In this document: one piece after another, positions 1 through 11,766 of the stretch
Numbering within the stretch: position 1 is the stretch's first letter
Layout: each line of letters begins with the position of its first letter
Origin: Rugalucina vietnamica
Taxonomy: Eukaryota > Mollusca > Bivalvia > Lucinida > Lucinidae
Length of the DNA: 64,000 bases
Reading direction: 5' to 3'
Assembly (NCBI GenBank): GCA_964017185.1
Contig: OZ024869.1
Coordinates: 8,020,501 to 8,084,500, forward strand
The notes under the pieces: generated by a model
Told to the model about the DNA's origin: nothing
The model's input: only the letters and a program-made list of their open reading frames with translations
The model's database searches: none
Program-made: the position numbers and the translations under genes

Positions 1-229
1 TGCATCGGTTCCAGGTCCTTCTATTCTTATTTTCCAATGTATGCATTATTGTCCATTATCATTTAATAACTAGAAGTATATGCGCAAACTTTTATTAATA
101 GGTTCATACAAATGTAAAACGCACTTGTAACAGGGAGTGTTACTTAGGGTTCTCAAGGCCATGATAGATGGAACAACACCAGAGAAGCTTCAAGATGATT
201 TTAATGAGTGATGATCAATTCTGGTCAAT

Positions 230-638
230 CTATAAGATATAGAAAATATATATCTCAGTCAACAATAATGAGATACAGTAAAGAAAAACTTTACTATAAA
301 CTACAAACAAAGATGGCGAAGTGCAATGAAGCGATTACTATCTAATTAATGAAAAACTATCAAATACATATCCAATACACATCGTTAAAATACGTCATGA
401 GCACTTACACAGGTGAATATTTGAACAATGAAAATACATTCTAACGGACAAAATACCACTTATCTCATCATTTTCAAGAAGAAAACTATACAAGCGTACA
501 TATACTATAAGAAGCGTTTCACCTACCTATAAGATATAGAAAATATATATCTCAGTCAACAATAATGAGATACAGTAAAGAAAAACTTTACTATAAACTA
601 CAAACAAAGATGGCGACGTGCAATGAAGCGATTACTAT
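230..638 (+). repeat. 112-bp direct repeat pair
   Basis: Positions 230-341 and 527-638 are nearly identical copies, both containing the words CAACAATAATGAGATACAG and AAGATGGCGA. They lie inside a block (about 160-775) that is absent from copy B of the duplication. They probably belong to one inserted element with a repeated or terminal-repeat structure. I see no coding potential in the block. Confidence 0.8.
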
Positions 639-974
639 GGTTTTTGGGATTACAATAGAAATCTAACACTGGATACAGTCACCTAATTTTAAAAACATTA
701 GTTGACCGAAGGGACCATACAAAATTGTTTGTTGACGCTTCTACCTGCTACACACTGATGTCAAAATGCTGTTGTACATTAAGTGTTTGTATTTTATATA
801 AAGACGCCTGTGCTTAAAATATATCGATTATTCTAAATAGAGCAACAACGACATTTTCTATTGGTATCTATTTTAAATGATTGAGATAACTACATGTATT
901 TAAAAAATACATGGATATCTTGCCACAAATTAGCAAGTTTCATTCACGTTCAGACTTTCCATCAGGAAAACATA

Positions 975-1235
975 TCCGTGTAAAGTATACCCCCTAAAAC
1001 CCCACATTTATATAGCAAAACTGGGGTTTGCAGGGGTATACCTATTTTTCTTTTTTTTGCTCCAAAACATAGATTGTGGGTACTCGTTAGAACCGCCTCG
1101 CCGAGGCGGTTCTAACGTGTACCCATAATCTATGTTTTGAGAAAAAATAAGAAAAATATCAAAATTTTTCAGCTGAAATTTTCAATTTTTAGAGCTAAAA
1201 AATCTCTGTTTATTGCATGGGCAAGTTTTCGTAAT
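975..1235. mobile_element. Foldback/palindromic MITE, copy 1 (right end lost)
   Basis: The core is a near-perfect palindrome, 1063-1139, centred on CGCCTCGCCGAGGCG. Its arms begin CAAAACATAGATTGTG and end in the inverse. The left flank (CCCC-rich, then GCAAAACTGGGGTTTGCAGG) matches the arms of a second copy at about 33165-33515. The expected right arm is degraded and the element abuts the bHLH remnant at 1236. In copy B this place holds coding sequence instead, so the insertion with a deletion removed the end of the bHLH exon here. Confidence 0.7.
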
Positions 1236-1529
1236 GGAAAGTTTTTTTTTTCATACGGAAGAGTAGGGATATGTGGTCTCAGTCCTTCAAACGCTTCATT
1301 TATGAACTGCATACGTTTACGCATGTCGTAAATAAAAAGGTTTTATATCCACTATAGTTTCTGCGTTTATGTTTTACTCGTGTTTTATGTATATCATCTG
1401 AGACGTCATTTTATTTTTCAACGTTTGCACAAAAACCTTCTTCAGTAGCGGAAATAAAAGAATAGGAGAATCAGTGAGGCAGTCTAAAAAGTCATCCTCA
1501 AACTCCATAAAATCAAAATTGTCAACCAT
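1236..1529 (-). pseudogene. Ptf1a/Fer1-like bHLH pseudogene, exon 1 remnant
   Basis: This is clearly homologous to the bHLH exon at 11207-11627. The start region (ATG at 1527-1529) with the acidic N-terminus is readable, as are FYLRHA and the segment encoding [15 protein letters not shown]. An 18-bp block encoding the core of the basic, DNA-binding region is missing compared with copy B. Frameshifts and stops interrupt the middle. Everything after the first helix, including the splice donor, has been replaced by the palindromic MITE. The TATA box seen upstream of copy B is mutated here. It is a dead duplicate. Confidence 0.85.
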
Positions 1530-1870
1530 GATTCACGTGCAATAATCGTAAATGAACGTCTAAATGAAGCATTAATATTTCCGACCATCATAACAAGTAC
1601 TGAACATGTAAATATTTTGTTGACTTAAAATCACTTCGGCACGTGGGTTATCTGAAGTCCAGGCAATCCGAACTCCTTGTTTAAAGGGCCGCTGATAACG
1701 CGCGTGATCGAATGTTTTGCTAGCGCGAACAGTATAACATCACTGCTCAAATAACTACAGTTATATTGCCTCCCTTGTTGATATTTATATCGTTTACCAT
1801 CTGAAATACAAGGAAAAGGGAAATACATTTATTAGTTGCATTAACATCATAGAAAATGGTAGTGCTAGAA

Positions 1871-2183
1871 AAAAGGTACACGTAGGCAAAGATCAGGAAA
1901 AGGCGCAATCAGAAAGAGATTTCCACTCCAAAAACCGAGGTGGGAAAAAACCAAATTAACAATCAGGCACTTATACATGTACCATGAAACATATCGTAAG
2001 CCGAATGAGCAGCTATTTTCCCAATAGGTGGCCATTCAGTTACCTTAACCTAACTAAAAATATGAAAACATACATAAAGCGCCAACAGCACAAAAAAAAT
2101 TTAAACACCAAGACACAAAACAAAAAGAACCACCACAGAAGTATCGCCTTGGAACGATCAGTAACACAAAGTTACTGGCGGGC
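1871..2183 (-). mobile_element. Naiad 3'-end fragment
   Basis: It reads in reverse as the terminal ~310 bp of the Naiad at 24684-25260 and ends in the shared terminus GCCTACKTGTACCTTTT. Copy B has an empty site at about 11960-11968, so this fragment inserted after the duplication. Confidence 0.85.
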
Positions 2184-2925
2184 AACCTTTTCAAACCTCC
2201 CATCGAAGCATAAGCGGTAATATATGGTATAGAAAACACCGAGTTCGAAAAAACTAGGTAAAATTACAACGAAATACTCTCGGTATAATTCCGACGATGG
2301 TTCGTTGTATGGATGACGAGCTTGACAACATAAGCGTATATGGACATGACTATTGTTAAGTGGTTCTATTGTCCTACACGAGAACTTCAAACCATTGTTA
2401 ATACGTCAATCAAATTAAAAAATATGACCATATTAGTAATTTTCAGCTTAGTTTATCATCCCATCGGTCAGACGTGCGCGTGAGGATTATTGTAATGACT
2501 TCTCCTTGTTTTTTCACAAGTATCATGTTTTCCAATCTTAATATTTCCGAATATAAAATAGGGGAGGCTGGTCGACCATGCAACTGATACCCAATAAAGA
2601 ACAAATTAATTACAAAAAGAACCGTTCGATATGGTAAATTATTGGTCTTAAAACATGTTCCTCATTAATGTGTTCACTGCTTTTAAAGGATCTCAGTTCA
2701 ATTTTTATTCTTTATTTAGCTCTGTAATTAAGGTCAGGTGTGAAACTCTCTTCACCAGCTAGAGTGTTTCGGAGATTTATTTTTTTCGATTTAATTAAGG
2801 TAGTTTTTTAAAATTACTGACAAATATGCAAAGATGCAAATATACTAACGACAGTTCATTTCACGACTTCTACCGCTACCCGAAAACAGGCGTGCGCGAA
2901 CATGCCGTCACTTCGGTTAAATGTG
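2184..2925. other. No gene seen; duplicated non-coding DNA
   Basis: This aligns with 11966-12580 of copy B. Short open frames on both strands are not conserved in phase between the copies, so I call no gene. Confidence 0.6.
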
Positions 2926-3184
2926 AAGGAACAAGTAGTCAACGATCAGGAAAAGGCGCAATCAGAAATAAATGCCCACTCCAAAAACCGAGATGGGAAA
3001 AAACTAAATTAACAATCAGGTACTTATACCATGAAAACATAACGTAAGCCGAATGAGCAGCTATTTTCCCAATAGGTGGCCACTCAGTTGCCTAAAATTA
3101 ACTAAAAAATGATAACATACATAAGGCGCCAACAGCACAAAAGAGTTTAAACACCAAGACATAAAACATTAAGAACCACCACAG
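2926..3184 (-). mobile_element. Naiad 3'-end fragment
   Basis: It matches the Naiad 3' end from its terminus (AACAAGTAG..., terminus slightly decayed) to the GAACCACCACAG position. The right edge joins directly to a duplicated block (AAGCGGCGCATGCG; copy B AAGCGTCGCATGCG). Confidence 0.8.
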
Positions 3185-3720
3185 CGGAAGCGGCGCATGC
3201 GATAAATACATTTTCATTGAAGACTTACACCTCTATCGGTTTGTCGGTTTAAAGAAACATCGGACACCAAATTCTATAATGACTCATCCAGGAACGTTTA
3301 GTTGCTCTGAACTAGATGACCGCTATATAACACAGTTTCGACCATGCTTAGTAATAAAATCTGTTCAAGTTTTGTTGGGGTATGGGATACGTAAAACCAT
3401 CTGACCGGACATACGCACTTAAAAAATCCTTATCAGTTCCGACCATTCAATCATGAAAATTCAAGCATACTTAGTATTTTATTTCTTAATAAATTGCAAA
3501 CGATGTAGTAATCTGCAGCCGAGTAATGAATTTTGCAGCAAAAAATAACGGACTAAATATAAATGGAGATGCTATTGATCAAGAGAATGAAATTAAAACA
3601 ATTAAACAATTTCTTCTGGTATTGAAGTTGTATCCATTGAACATTAGAATTTGCCGATGCGCTTTGACATGTGTGTGGACATGATCCAACCCCTTTATCA
3701 TTTATGTTTTCTCTGCTCTA

Positions 3721-3806
3721 AAAGAAAGGTAAAAGCAGGCAATTATAAGGAAATGGCACGATCAGAAAGAAATTCTCATTCGAAAAACCAAGGTGGTAAA
3801 AAAGTC
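3721..3806 (-). mobile_element. Short diverged Naiad 3' fragment
   Basis: About 85 bp of the terminus is recognisable (GGTAAAAGCAGGCAA, then AAATGGCACGATCAGAAAG). It is more diverged than the other copies. Confidence 0.55.
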
Positions 3807-4833
3807 AGTTTTACTTTTTATTTATTGGTGATTGTTTTGAAAGCTTATAGCGGAATTTTTATACCGCCATCCATTACTTCTTGCATCCATGTTTATGCAT
3901 GACCGTTTAAGTTTCAGTTTAGCCATCCAAATATCGAAATCAAACTGTATATGCGGTATTCGTAACAATAGCAATAAGAGATCAGTTAGCTTTTTGCTTT
4001 ATATTATTTTCTTGACAGGAGATGCACCAGTCAGGGGTGACCAGCTAATGACCATGTGACAGACTTAGTCTCTCGTGCGGTCTATTATTATCATGTCATG
4101 TTGACAAGGGCGTGTTTTTATATTGCAAATCTTAAATTGACATGATGGACATCATGCTGGAAATGAGCTGCCCTTGCTTACCATGCCAGAGTAAAACAAT
4201 ATTTGCAGTTTTTCATAATCGCTTAATTTAAAAGGAATGTTTCTTCAATATATCTTTGTGACACAGGGTTGGACGCATCGCCAAGTCATACGCCTCACTA
4301 TTTAATTTTCAGTCTGTGGTAGGAAGCAAATAAATAAAAAAATAACAAAGTATTGAGCATGTTTCAAAATCAACCGTAACTCTAAATTTATGTTAAATTT
4401 ATGCATTGTGTATTAACTCATACGCAGGACGTTGACGTCATTAAACATGGTCTTGAATCCGCAATACGTCGTCTCACATATGGTTGATTGCCCTTTAATC
4501 GTTTTGTATCGGTTTACTAGTTTTTTATGAATTCTGATATTGATGAAACGGTTATTTAAATAAAATGGCTTCAATAAAAATGGAACCTTGTATCATGGTG
4601 AATAATTTTAAGATTTTCTGAAGAAATAACAAGGAATATTGGTTTTCCACCATTATGCTATATGCTCTGTCAAGCTTTGGTGGTGCTGAAGCATCTGATA
4701 GCGATAACACTTGAGCTTGTTTGTGAGAAAACCAACGATTTGGGTTCCGACCAGGTCCGACACAAACCAGCCTGTACAGTCACAGATAAAAGGTTAGAAG
4801 CTTGAAATTTTGGATTTAAGTAGAAGAGGGATT
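3807..4833. other. No gene seen; duplicated non-coding DNA
   Basis: This aligns with 13795-15515 of copy B. A perfect CRE-type palindrome TGACGTCA occurs at about 4433-4440, and copy B reads CGACGTCA there. I find no supportable exon. Confidence 0.5.
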
Positions 4834-5126
4834 CTACTTTGTGTTACTGACCGTTCCAAGTCGATACTTCTGTGGTGGTTCTTTTTGTTTCATGTCTTGG
4901 TGTTTAAATTATTTTGTGCTGTTGGCGCCTTATGTTTTCATATTTTAGTTAAGTTAAGGTAACTGAGTGGCCACCTATTGGAAAAATAGCTGCTCATTCG
5001 GCTTACGAAATGTTTTTATGGTATAAGTACCTGATTGTTACTTTGGTTTTTTCCCACCTCGGTTTTTGGAGTGGGAATCTTTCTCTGATTGCGCCTTTTC
5101 CTGATCTTTGCCTACTTGTACCTTTC
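4834..5126 (+). mobile_element. Naiad 3'-end fragment
   Basis: This is a plus-strand copy of the last ~290 bp of the Naiad 3' UTR. It runs from TGTGTTACTGACCGTTCCAAG through GTAACTGAGTGGCCACC to CTACTTGTACCTTT. Confidence 0.85.
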
Positions 5127-7686
5127 TACTATCCGGGTAGCGAAAGCTGGTCTGCGCCTTTGTTTTCGCCTATGCAGATTGCTGGTTTTCCCATGCGGCG
5201 GCACACGTAACTTTATAACTATTTTGTACCATATATTCCTAGTCAGATGACGCTTAGCACATAGTGCGGCATCGATCTTACATATGCAATCACTACAAAC
5301 CGGTGATTGCAATGCACTTACATGTAGCTGCCTCATGCTTTACTCTTTTATTTTAATACCATAATTAAATGTATTTCCAGCCTTTTATAACGTCATTTTG
5401 GTAGCTGGAAATCGAACTTTTTCAACCAATAAATAGATAGATTAAGAAAAGGAATTAGATCTTTATGACCATATATAATTTAACATATTTTTCGTTTATT
5501 TTTAATTATTACAGCGTAGTGACACACGGGCAATCTTGAGCTCTAGTGCAAACTGATGACATCAGTACCATTCTTTTTCGTGCACACAATGCATTTAAAA
5601 TATAATTTTGATATATCAAAAAGGCACGTCATCCAATATTTGACTGTATGGCTTTGCTGGTATTAATTTTCGCAAGTGCCTAAGAATGGCAGTTTGTATT
5701 TCTTTTCAACTGTACTTTTTTTCTTCCAATTCGCTTGGCATATTATAACCGCGTGTCCTAACCTTAGTTTTTCAATTTGTCACCTGAAGCATTGAATAAT
5801 AACAAAAAAAATACTCAAACGACTTAGATAAAAAAACAACTGTCTGTTCATTCATACAATTATGTTTGAGACAAAAAAAAAAAAAAAAAAAAAACTCAGC
5901 TCACATCAATTATATCACTGCCGCGCACACGATGCATCTGTCTTAAAACACATTAATTTTTATTTTTAAACCGTATGCAAAAAGTAAACGGATATACCCA
6001 GCATTTTTATATATAGAAATAGGGTTTTTAAAAGCCACCCCGACGCCTGCAAACGACACATTATCATATTACCAGTTGAGATTTTGTGACTTAACAATAT
6101 AAAGGTCTACAATCTGGCTATATTCGCTAGAACTAACCTGGTGATCCGCGGAGAAAATGCGTTAAAACTGACCTTCGTTTCTAATGAGACCTGAACATAT
6201 TGACATAAGCACTGATACAATATTTGCAAAGTAATACGCCGCATCATGAGAAAACCGGATTTTTTTCATATGCGAAATATGCCCTTCTGTGCGCTAGGTG
6301 ACATGACAAATAAAATACACACAAGTGTATAAAGGAATTGTAATTAATAAAATATACGATTTATTTACCTTTTCCGTCATTTTAATTTTACTCCGGTGCA
6401 TAATTTAGACTGCACCAGTTCGTTGCAACCAGCTCCAGTACTTTTACATTTCCCAGTGTGGTAAAGGCCGATTTGTGTCGCACCTAGTCAGAAACCCCGA
6501 AGACCGGTTTTCTCGCATCGAGGCTCATTTATGGGAATCAGCAATTGCTCAGATGAACAATGACATTCGGAAATATTATGAGGATTTATAGGGTATATAT
6601 AGCCAGGAGAAGACCTGTCTTCACAAACGAAAACAAAATAATTAAAATGCAGCTTGGGTCTTGGACTGCTGTGGGAAAGTCCGGAGCGTAGGACACGAAT
6701 TCAATACATGGTCATAGAAAAAATACATGCACTTTAAAGACACACAATATATTTGACAGAAAAAACAACAACAACAAAAACACGGCGACCACAGTTTCTT
6801 AAAGGCAGGAGCGACATAATTGCCAAGTGCTGTGTCATAAACTGAACAGGGCATACAATAACATACATTATGTCCACATCGTTTGCACCAGTTGGATAAT
6901 AAAGATAGAAAGGCGTTACATGTGTACACTTGAGTTTGAAATGCCAACCCAAACACTACTCGTAAAGGACAGCACATTACATCACATTATATTTAACAGA
7001 ACGCACGGAGACTAAGATGACTATATTTTTTCAGCAATGTGGCCATCAGGAGGAACCAAAAATGAAGGTGGCGAACACAAAAAAGAGACTGACATAACAA
7101 ACAGTCGACGCAAAAATAGATAACAGCAGGACCGCTTTTGAACGCTCAGTGACATTACAGGAGTAAGTAAATCAAATTTGAGATTTTTCTGCTTTTTTCA
7201 ATAGGCTTTATATGACAACAGACAGCTACATCATAAAACAGTTGTAGACTGTTGAGTCATTGAAAATATCCATAGCCTCATAGCCAATCGGTGTATATTG
7301 AAATGATTAGACAACGGCGAATAATGAATTAATTTAATACATTTCTTTTATATTATTTCATTGCAAATAGTATGATATTTACAAATATATATGTATGTTT
7401 ACTCTGCATACATACAGTATGAACGTGTTCGCCCAAATCTTCATACTTCATCATTTTTGATTGTTTTAGGTCTCCTTTGCAGTCTCACGACTCCTGATCA
7501 CTTCTCCACAATATCCTGTGGTCGAGTTATATAGGTTGATGCAAACACCATGTACTGGTAGTGAATTAACGTGATTCACAAACACTGGCTTAAGATACTG
7601 GCATTCATCTGTCATATATCTTGGAATTCAATTTTCACTCCGGCACAATATCACAGTTTTTGCATTGAAATACGTAGAACACTCTA
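5127..7686. other. No gene seen; end of duplication copy A and flank
   Basis: A run of about 22 A lies at 5873-5894, inside sequence that matches copy B. The part after about 6100 shows neither a long open frame nor a recognised repeat. The 3' untranslated region of the Ptf1a-like gene should lie just left of 7687. No perfect AATAAA was found there with confidence. Confidence 0.5.
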
Positions 7687-7868
7687 TCACCGATGTTCGA
7701 AAGGCATTTCCTTCACACACTCCTCTGTCTTTCGTGGATCCGATGGTACCCATATCTTAGCAATCAGCTTATTGTTAGGTCCTATTGTGTCTTTTTCAGA
7801 GTTCCACGATAAAGAATGTCCAACTAGCGGTACATGTCCTTCAGTGTTGGTAACGTCATCTTGGTTTC
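7687..7868 (-). CDS. Ptf1a/Fer1-like bHLH factor, exon 2
   Basis: This is the terminal coding exon, 59 residues plus TGA. A good acceptor precedes it on the minus strand (ATATTGTTTCAG|GAAACC). Joined in phase 1 to the donor of exon 1, it continues the frame without a break. It encodes the C-terminal domain typical of PTF1A: a GHSLSW box followed by AKIWVPSDPRK, equivalent to GHSLSW and AKVWTPEDPRK in vertebrates. This region of PTF1A is known to contact the RBPJ subunit of the PTF1 complex. Both boxes sit at the expected distance from the bHLH, so the gene looks complete and under selection. The exon was identified by motif, not by transcript evidence. Confidence 0.88.
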
Positions 7869-8395
7869 CTGAAACAATATATTTATTCCAAAATGCCAAG
7901 CTACAATCGTATACAAAGTGTTTCATACCTTATCCATATAAGACAGCCTTAGTTATTTTTCATATTTCTCTCATAAATAGAAATTTCAGAATAATGCGAA
8001 TCTCGGCTAAAATCAACCAAAGATTCAATTCATTTTTTATAGGGAATCGCATCAATTTTTCCCTGTCATTTCTTGTCCGTATTTTCTGGGAGCAAAGCAA
8101 ACATACCAAGTAAAACTACAATATGAAAATTGTAATTTAAAAATTATGATATTATTAAAAGGATGGGAGGCGTATTTTTTTGTAAACAGACTGATAATGG
8201 TGAGGCGATCTCAATATGCTGATTCCAAACAAAAAAATCTAGGGCCTCGTATCGTATCAAATCTCAAAAACACGTAAAGATGCGTTTATCCATATCCTTG
8301 GTTACGATAATGGTGTCGACAACGTAAAACACCTGCTTTTAATATCACCTCGTCGCCAGAAAACTTTGACTGTTGGTTAACTATGTCTCAAATAG

Positions 8396-9041
8396 AAAGG
8401 TACAAGTAGGCAAAGATCAGGAAAAGGCGCAATCAGAAAAAGATTCCCACTCCAAAAACCGAGGTGGGGAAAAACCAAACTAACAATCAGGTACTTATAC
8501 CATGAAACATATCGTAAGCCGAATGAGCAGCTATTTTTCCAATAGGTGGCCACTCAGTTACCTTAACTTAACTAAAAATATGAAAACATACATAAGGCAC
8601 CAACAGCACAAAAAATTTAAACACCAAGACATAAAACAAAAAGAACCACCACAGAAGTATCGACTTGGAACGATCAGTAACACAAAATTACTGGCGGGCT
8701 TAAACCGGTTTTACAGGTACCTAACCTCACCCTCAGCTTCTGCAGTGGTTCATAACATTTGGTTAGTTATTCGGTCCTTGTGGTGAATCCCCAACCAGCC
8801 AACGAACCACCAAGAACAAACAAATAAATCATGATAAACATCCTGATGAATCAAAAACCAGGACTCACAGATTGAGTAAGCTGCCCGACGATGGAGATCC
8901 CTGGGCGCCGAATAACCTACTAACTCCGGAGCAAAAGAAAAACACCAGTTGGACCCCGGTGGGCCAAGCAACAGACAAGAAGCTCCGGCCCCAACCAACT
9001 AAAATGTCGGGGCCATCATAGAGTCTGACGCCCGACCCACC
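8396..9041 (-). mobile_element. Naiad 3'-end fragment, ~645 bp, in the Ptf1a-like intron
   Basis: This is the second longest Naiad copy in the window. It reaches back to the SECIS-like hairpin. Its hairpin lacks 12 bases of the apical loop compared with the copy at 25260-25327, so both the AA motif and the TAA stop are missing. It is therefore a 5'-truncated or deletion variant with no coding capacity. Confidence 0.85.
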
Positions 9042-10356
9042 TGATTTACCTACTGTTTAGCTACATTATTGCCTGATGCACAGTATTTGGCACAATTCAG
9101 TGTAATACTGGTTTATTTTAACAGTTTATATGTTGGAAAGAATATCTAGAGCTTTTCAAATAAAGATTTGTATCTAGATATATATTGGCTTTTTAAATTT
9201 TGAAAATCAGACCACTAGAACTATTTTATCCAATTTTATGTGTAAAAAAAATGCATCGAAATTTCGCATTACAAAAATTAGCATCAAAATTGTTCATTTT
9301 TGTAAGAATGGTAAATTCTTATTATACTTCTGAGTAAAATCAAACTTCTTCAAAAGAAGCACTCTATTGGCTTCAAAATGGTGTATAATATTTTTAATCT
9401 GGTAAAAGGCTATACTTGGCAAATTCAAATATAATTTCATGTTAAAAGGGACGATTATTACACATAACTTGTAATTTCTGTGTCGTTGCTATATTGCCTG
9501 CTTGAATATAAAGAATTATTTTTATGAAAAGATGGTTTGTAAAAGCAAGATGTCTTCGTTTGGTTTAACAAGACCACAGAAGCGCACTTCAGAGTCAAAA
9601 GAAACTTTAGATATTCTATGCAGTTTAGCCACATTTTCCATCTTTTAAAACTGCTTATCTTTGACGCTCGTGAGCAACAACGCAAGTTTTTTTTCTTGTC
9701 GCCGCTCCTACTTCAGAGACTTTTAATTGTGTTGTAGCTCCAATTGAAATTAATTTAAAAGCTCGTGTCGGATGTGACAATAATTGATGCAATTTTTCAT
9801 TTTAACGGTAATCAAAGTCTTATTTCAACGTAATTTATTTCATTTAAACTATGAACTTGCAACTAACTTAATTGAAAATATTTTAACAAGGCTAAACACA
9901 CTATCAAACTCATATTTGCATCAGTTTATTCCTATGACAGACGAAAAGATCATGCTAAAATCACAACTTCGGGTTATTTTCAAGTTGTCTTTAAATCCAC
10001 ATGTAGTTTCCGGGTTTGGACAAAAAAAAAACTTGAATTTATGAATATCAAAATGGTATATTTCTCCTACAGACGAATACTTGTTGGTCTACATGTATAC
10101 ACCTACACCTATAGTGGATGCAAATTCTGTGTCAAAGTTGACTGGCCGTACCATCAATGTTCAATACTGTTTGATTCTATTTCTTAATTCATGTTTTCCA
10201 CTCATTTGTCGTAGACCCTCAAATACAATGTCTTTTTGACAATTATTTGCCGTGTTTGACGTTTCATTATTTTTTTCCTTTTTTCAAAGGAATATTAGTC
10301 ATAATATTTACAATCTAAGTTGTATAAATCATTTTATTATTGAATACGTAATGTCC
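9042..10356. other. Intron of the Ptf1a-like gene; nothing recognised
   Basis: AT-rich sequence between the two Naiad fragments within the 3.3-kb intron (7869-11206). There is no conserved open frame, RNA gene or recognised repeat. Confidence 0.5.
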
Positions 10357-10609
10357 AAAGGAACAAGTAGGCAAAGATCAGGAAAAGGCGCAATCAGAAA
10401 AAGATTCCCACTCTAAAAACCGAGGTGGGAAAAAAACCAAACTAACAATCAGGTACTTATACCATGAAACATATCGTAAGCCGAATGAGCAGCTATTTTC
10501 CCAATAGGTGGCCACTCAGTTACCTTAACTTAACTAAAAATATGAAAACATACATAAGGCGCCAACAGCACAAAAAAGTTTTATACACCAAGACATAAAA
10601 CAAAAAGAA
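10357..10609 (-). mobile_element. Naiad 3'-end fragment in the Ptf1a-like intron
   Basis: About 250 bp from the element terminus (GAACAAGTAGGCAAAGATCAG) to AAGACATAAAACAAAAAGAA, very close to the copy at 24684. Confidence 0.85.
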
Positions 10610-11206
10610 ACAATGCTGTATATGTTTTAATAACCAGCTTTACATGCTGTTATGTGTTCTTTTGGTTTAGGGTAGGTGTAAAACCACTTTCATTATTTTA
10701 ACATGATATTTTGGAAGTGCCGTTTTATTTTTACATTGTCCGTATTTGTCTGTAATTTTTTGAGGAAGTCATAAAATTTGACTAGTCAAACTACATAGAG
10801 AACTAGCCAAGATTTCACGTGTTTCTTGTACATGCATTATTTTCCATTATCATTACTAACAGAACATGCGCAAACTAATCTTGATATGTTCATACATATA
10901 TATATATATTTAAAGCACTGATGTTCTATAAGTGTTGTTTGCTTAGGTGTTTGTAGGTTTATACAAAGACGTCTTCAATGTGCGCTCACGATTGTTCTAA
11001 ATAGAGCAAAAACGCTTTTTCCCATTAGTTCATTTTCTATCGGTATATATCTTAATTGTTTCGACGATTTTATTGACTAATTTTATTCTCAAAATTATGT
11101 CATTGAGGTGATTATTTAAAACAAATCTGAGGATACCATGCCACAAATTCGCAAATTTCCTTAGAACAGAGACCTTTGCACTATGTAAGAAGTGTCATAC
11201 TACTAC

Positions 11207-11627
11207 CTGAGTGGCATCTTATCACAATTTTCGTTGACTTTTCAAGCGTTCTTGTTGACGTATCTTCACTACAGTTCAACATATCCCCAAGAAAACTGAT
11301 ATATCCAATAGCAAGTCTCAATGTGTCGACTTTCGAAAGTCGTTTCTCATACGGAAGAGTAGGAATATGTGATCTCAGTCCTTCAAACGCTTTGTTAATG
11401 GACTGCATCCGTTTCCGCTCTCTAATATTTGCTGCATGCCGTAAATAAAATTTTCTATGTCCACTATAGTTTCTGCGTTTATGTTTTACTCGTGTTTTAT
11501 GTAAATCATCTGGGACTTCATTTTTCAACGTTTGCACGAAATCTTCTTCCGTGGTGGAAATAGAAGAATCAGAGAGGCAGTCTAAAATGTCATCCTCAAA
11601 TTCCACAAAATCAAAATTGTCAATCAT
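11207..11627 (-). CDS. Ptf1a/Fer1-like bHLH transcription factor, exon 1
   Basis: This is the first exon of a predicted 200-residue protein, and ATG at 11625-11627 is the start. Residues 1-40 are acidic. A basic stretch covers residues 43-62, and the bHLH is at about 63-117. Its core [19 protein letters not shown] and [16 protein letters not shown] is nearly identical to PTF1A/Fer1. Family members dimerise with E-proteins, bind E-boxes and specify neuronal, and in vertebrates also pancreatic, fates. The exon ends in a strong donor, CACTCAG|GTAGTA, after the KIVIRCHSG motif (vertebrate KVIICHRG). The phase-1 intron joins to exon 2 at 7868. A promoter with a TATA box lies close upstream. Orthology against other Ptf1a paralogues cannot be settled here. 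Confidence 0.92.
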
Positions 11628-11631
11628 GATT

Positions 11632-11766
11632 CACGTGCAATAGTCGTAAATGAACGTCTAAACGAAGCATTAATATTTCCGATCATCAGTGCAAGTATTA
11701 AACATGAAAAATATTTTATTGACTTTATATCACTTCGGCACGTGGCTCATTTGAAGTCTAACCAAT
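11632..11766 (-). promoter_or_regulatory. Proximal promoter of the Ptf1a-like gene
   Basis: Reading upstream on the minus strand there is an E-box CACGTG at 11632-11637, directly before the ATG. A TATA box TATAAA follows at 11724-11729, then a second CACGTG at 11739-11744 and an inverted CCAAT (ATTGG) at 11762-11766. Both E-boxes are kept in the dead copy A, but there the TATA box reads TTTTAA and the CCAAT box is altered. The spacing suits a start site about 25-35 bases below the TATA, giving a short 5' UTR. Confidence 0.6.

Larger units (their letters stand above)
1..6100. repeat. Tandem segmental duplication, copy A
   Basis: Blocks of this stretch match, in the same order and orientation, blocks of copy B. 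The pairs are about 41-160 with 10829-10955, 780-960 with 10945-11160, 1236-1870 with 11336-11960, 2184-2810 with 11966-12580, 3185-3660 with 13030-13650, 3935-4730 with 13795-15515 and 5640-6020 with 16970-17260. The copies are clearly diverged, with many substitutions and indels. Most of the unmatched pieces are later insertions, chiefly Naiad fragments. Copy A runs off the left edge of the window. The second exon of its Ptf1a-like gene would be expected there. Confidence 0.85.

Noticed and set aside
6642..6977. Cys-rich 111-codon minus frame
   Set aside because: No signal peptide pattern, regular Cys spacing or homology that I recognise, and an overlapping frame on the same strand is equally open.
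7571..8113. Plus-strand frame of 180 codons
   Set aside because: It lies opposite the Ptf1a-like exon 2 and has no recognised motif. The minus strand carries the conserved C-terminal boxes.
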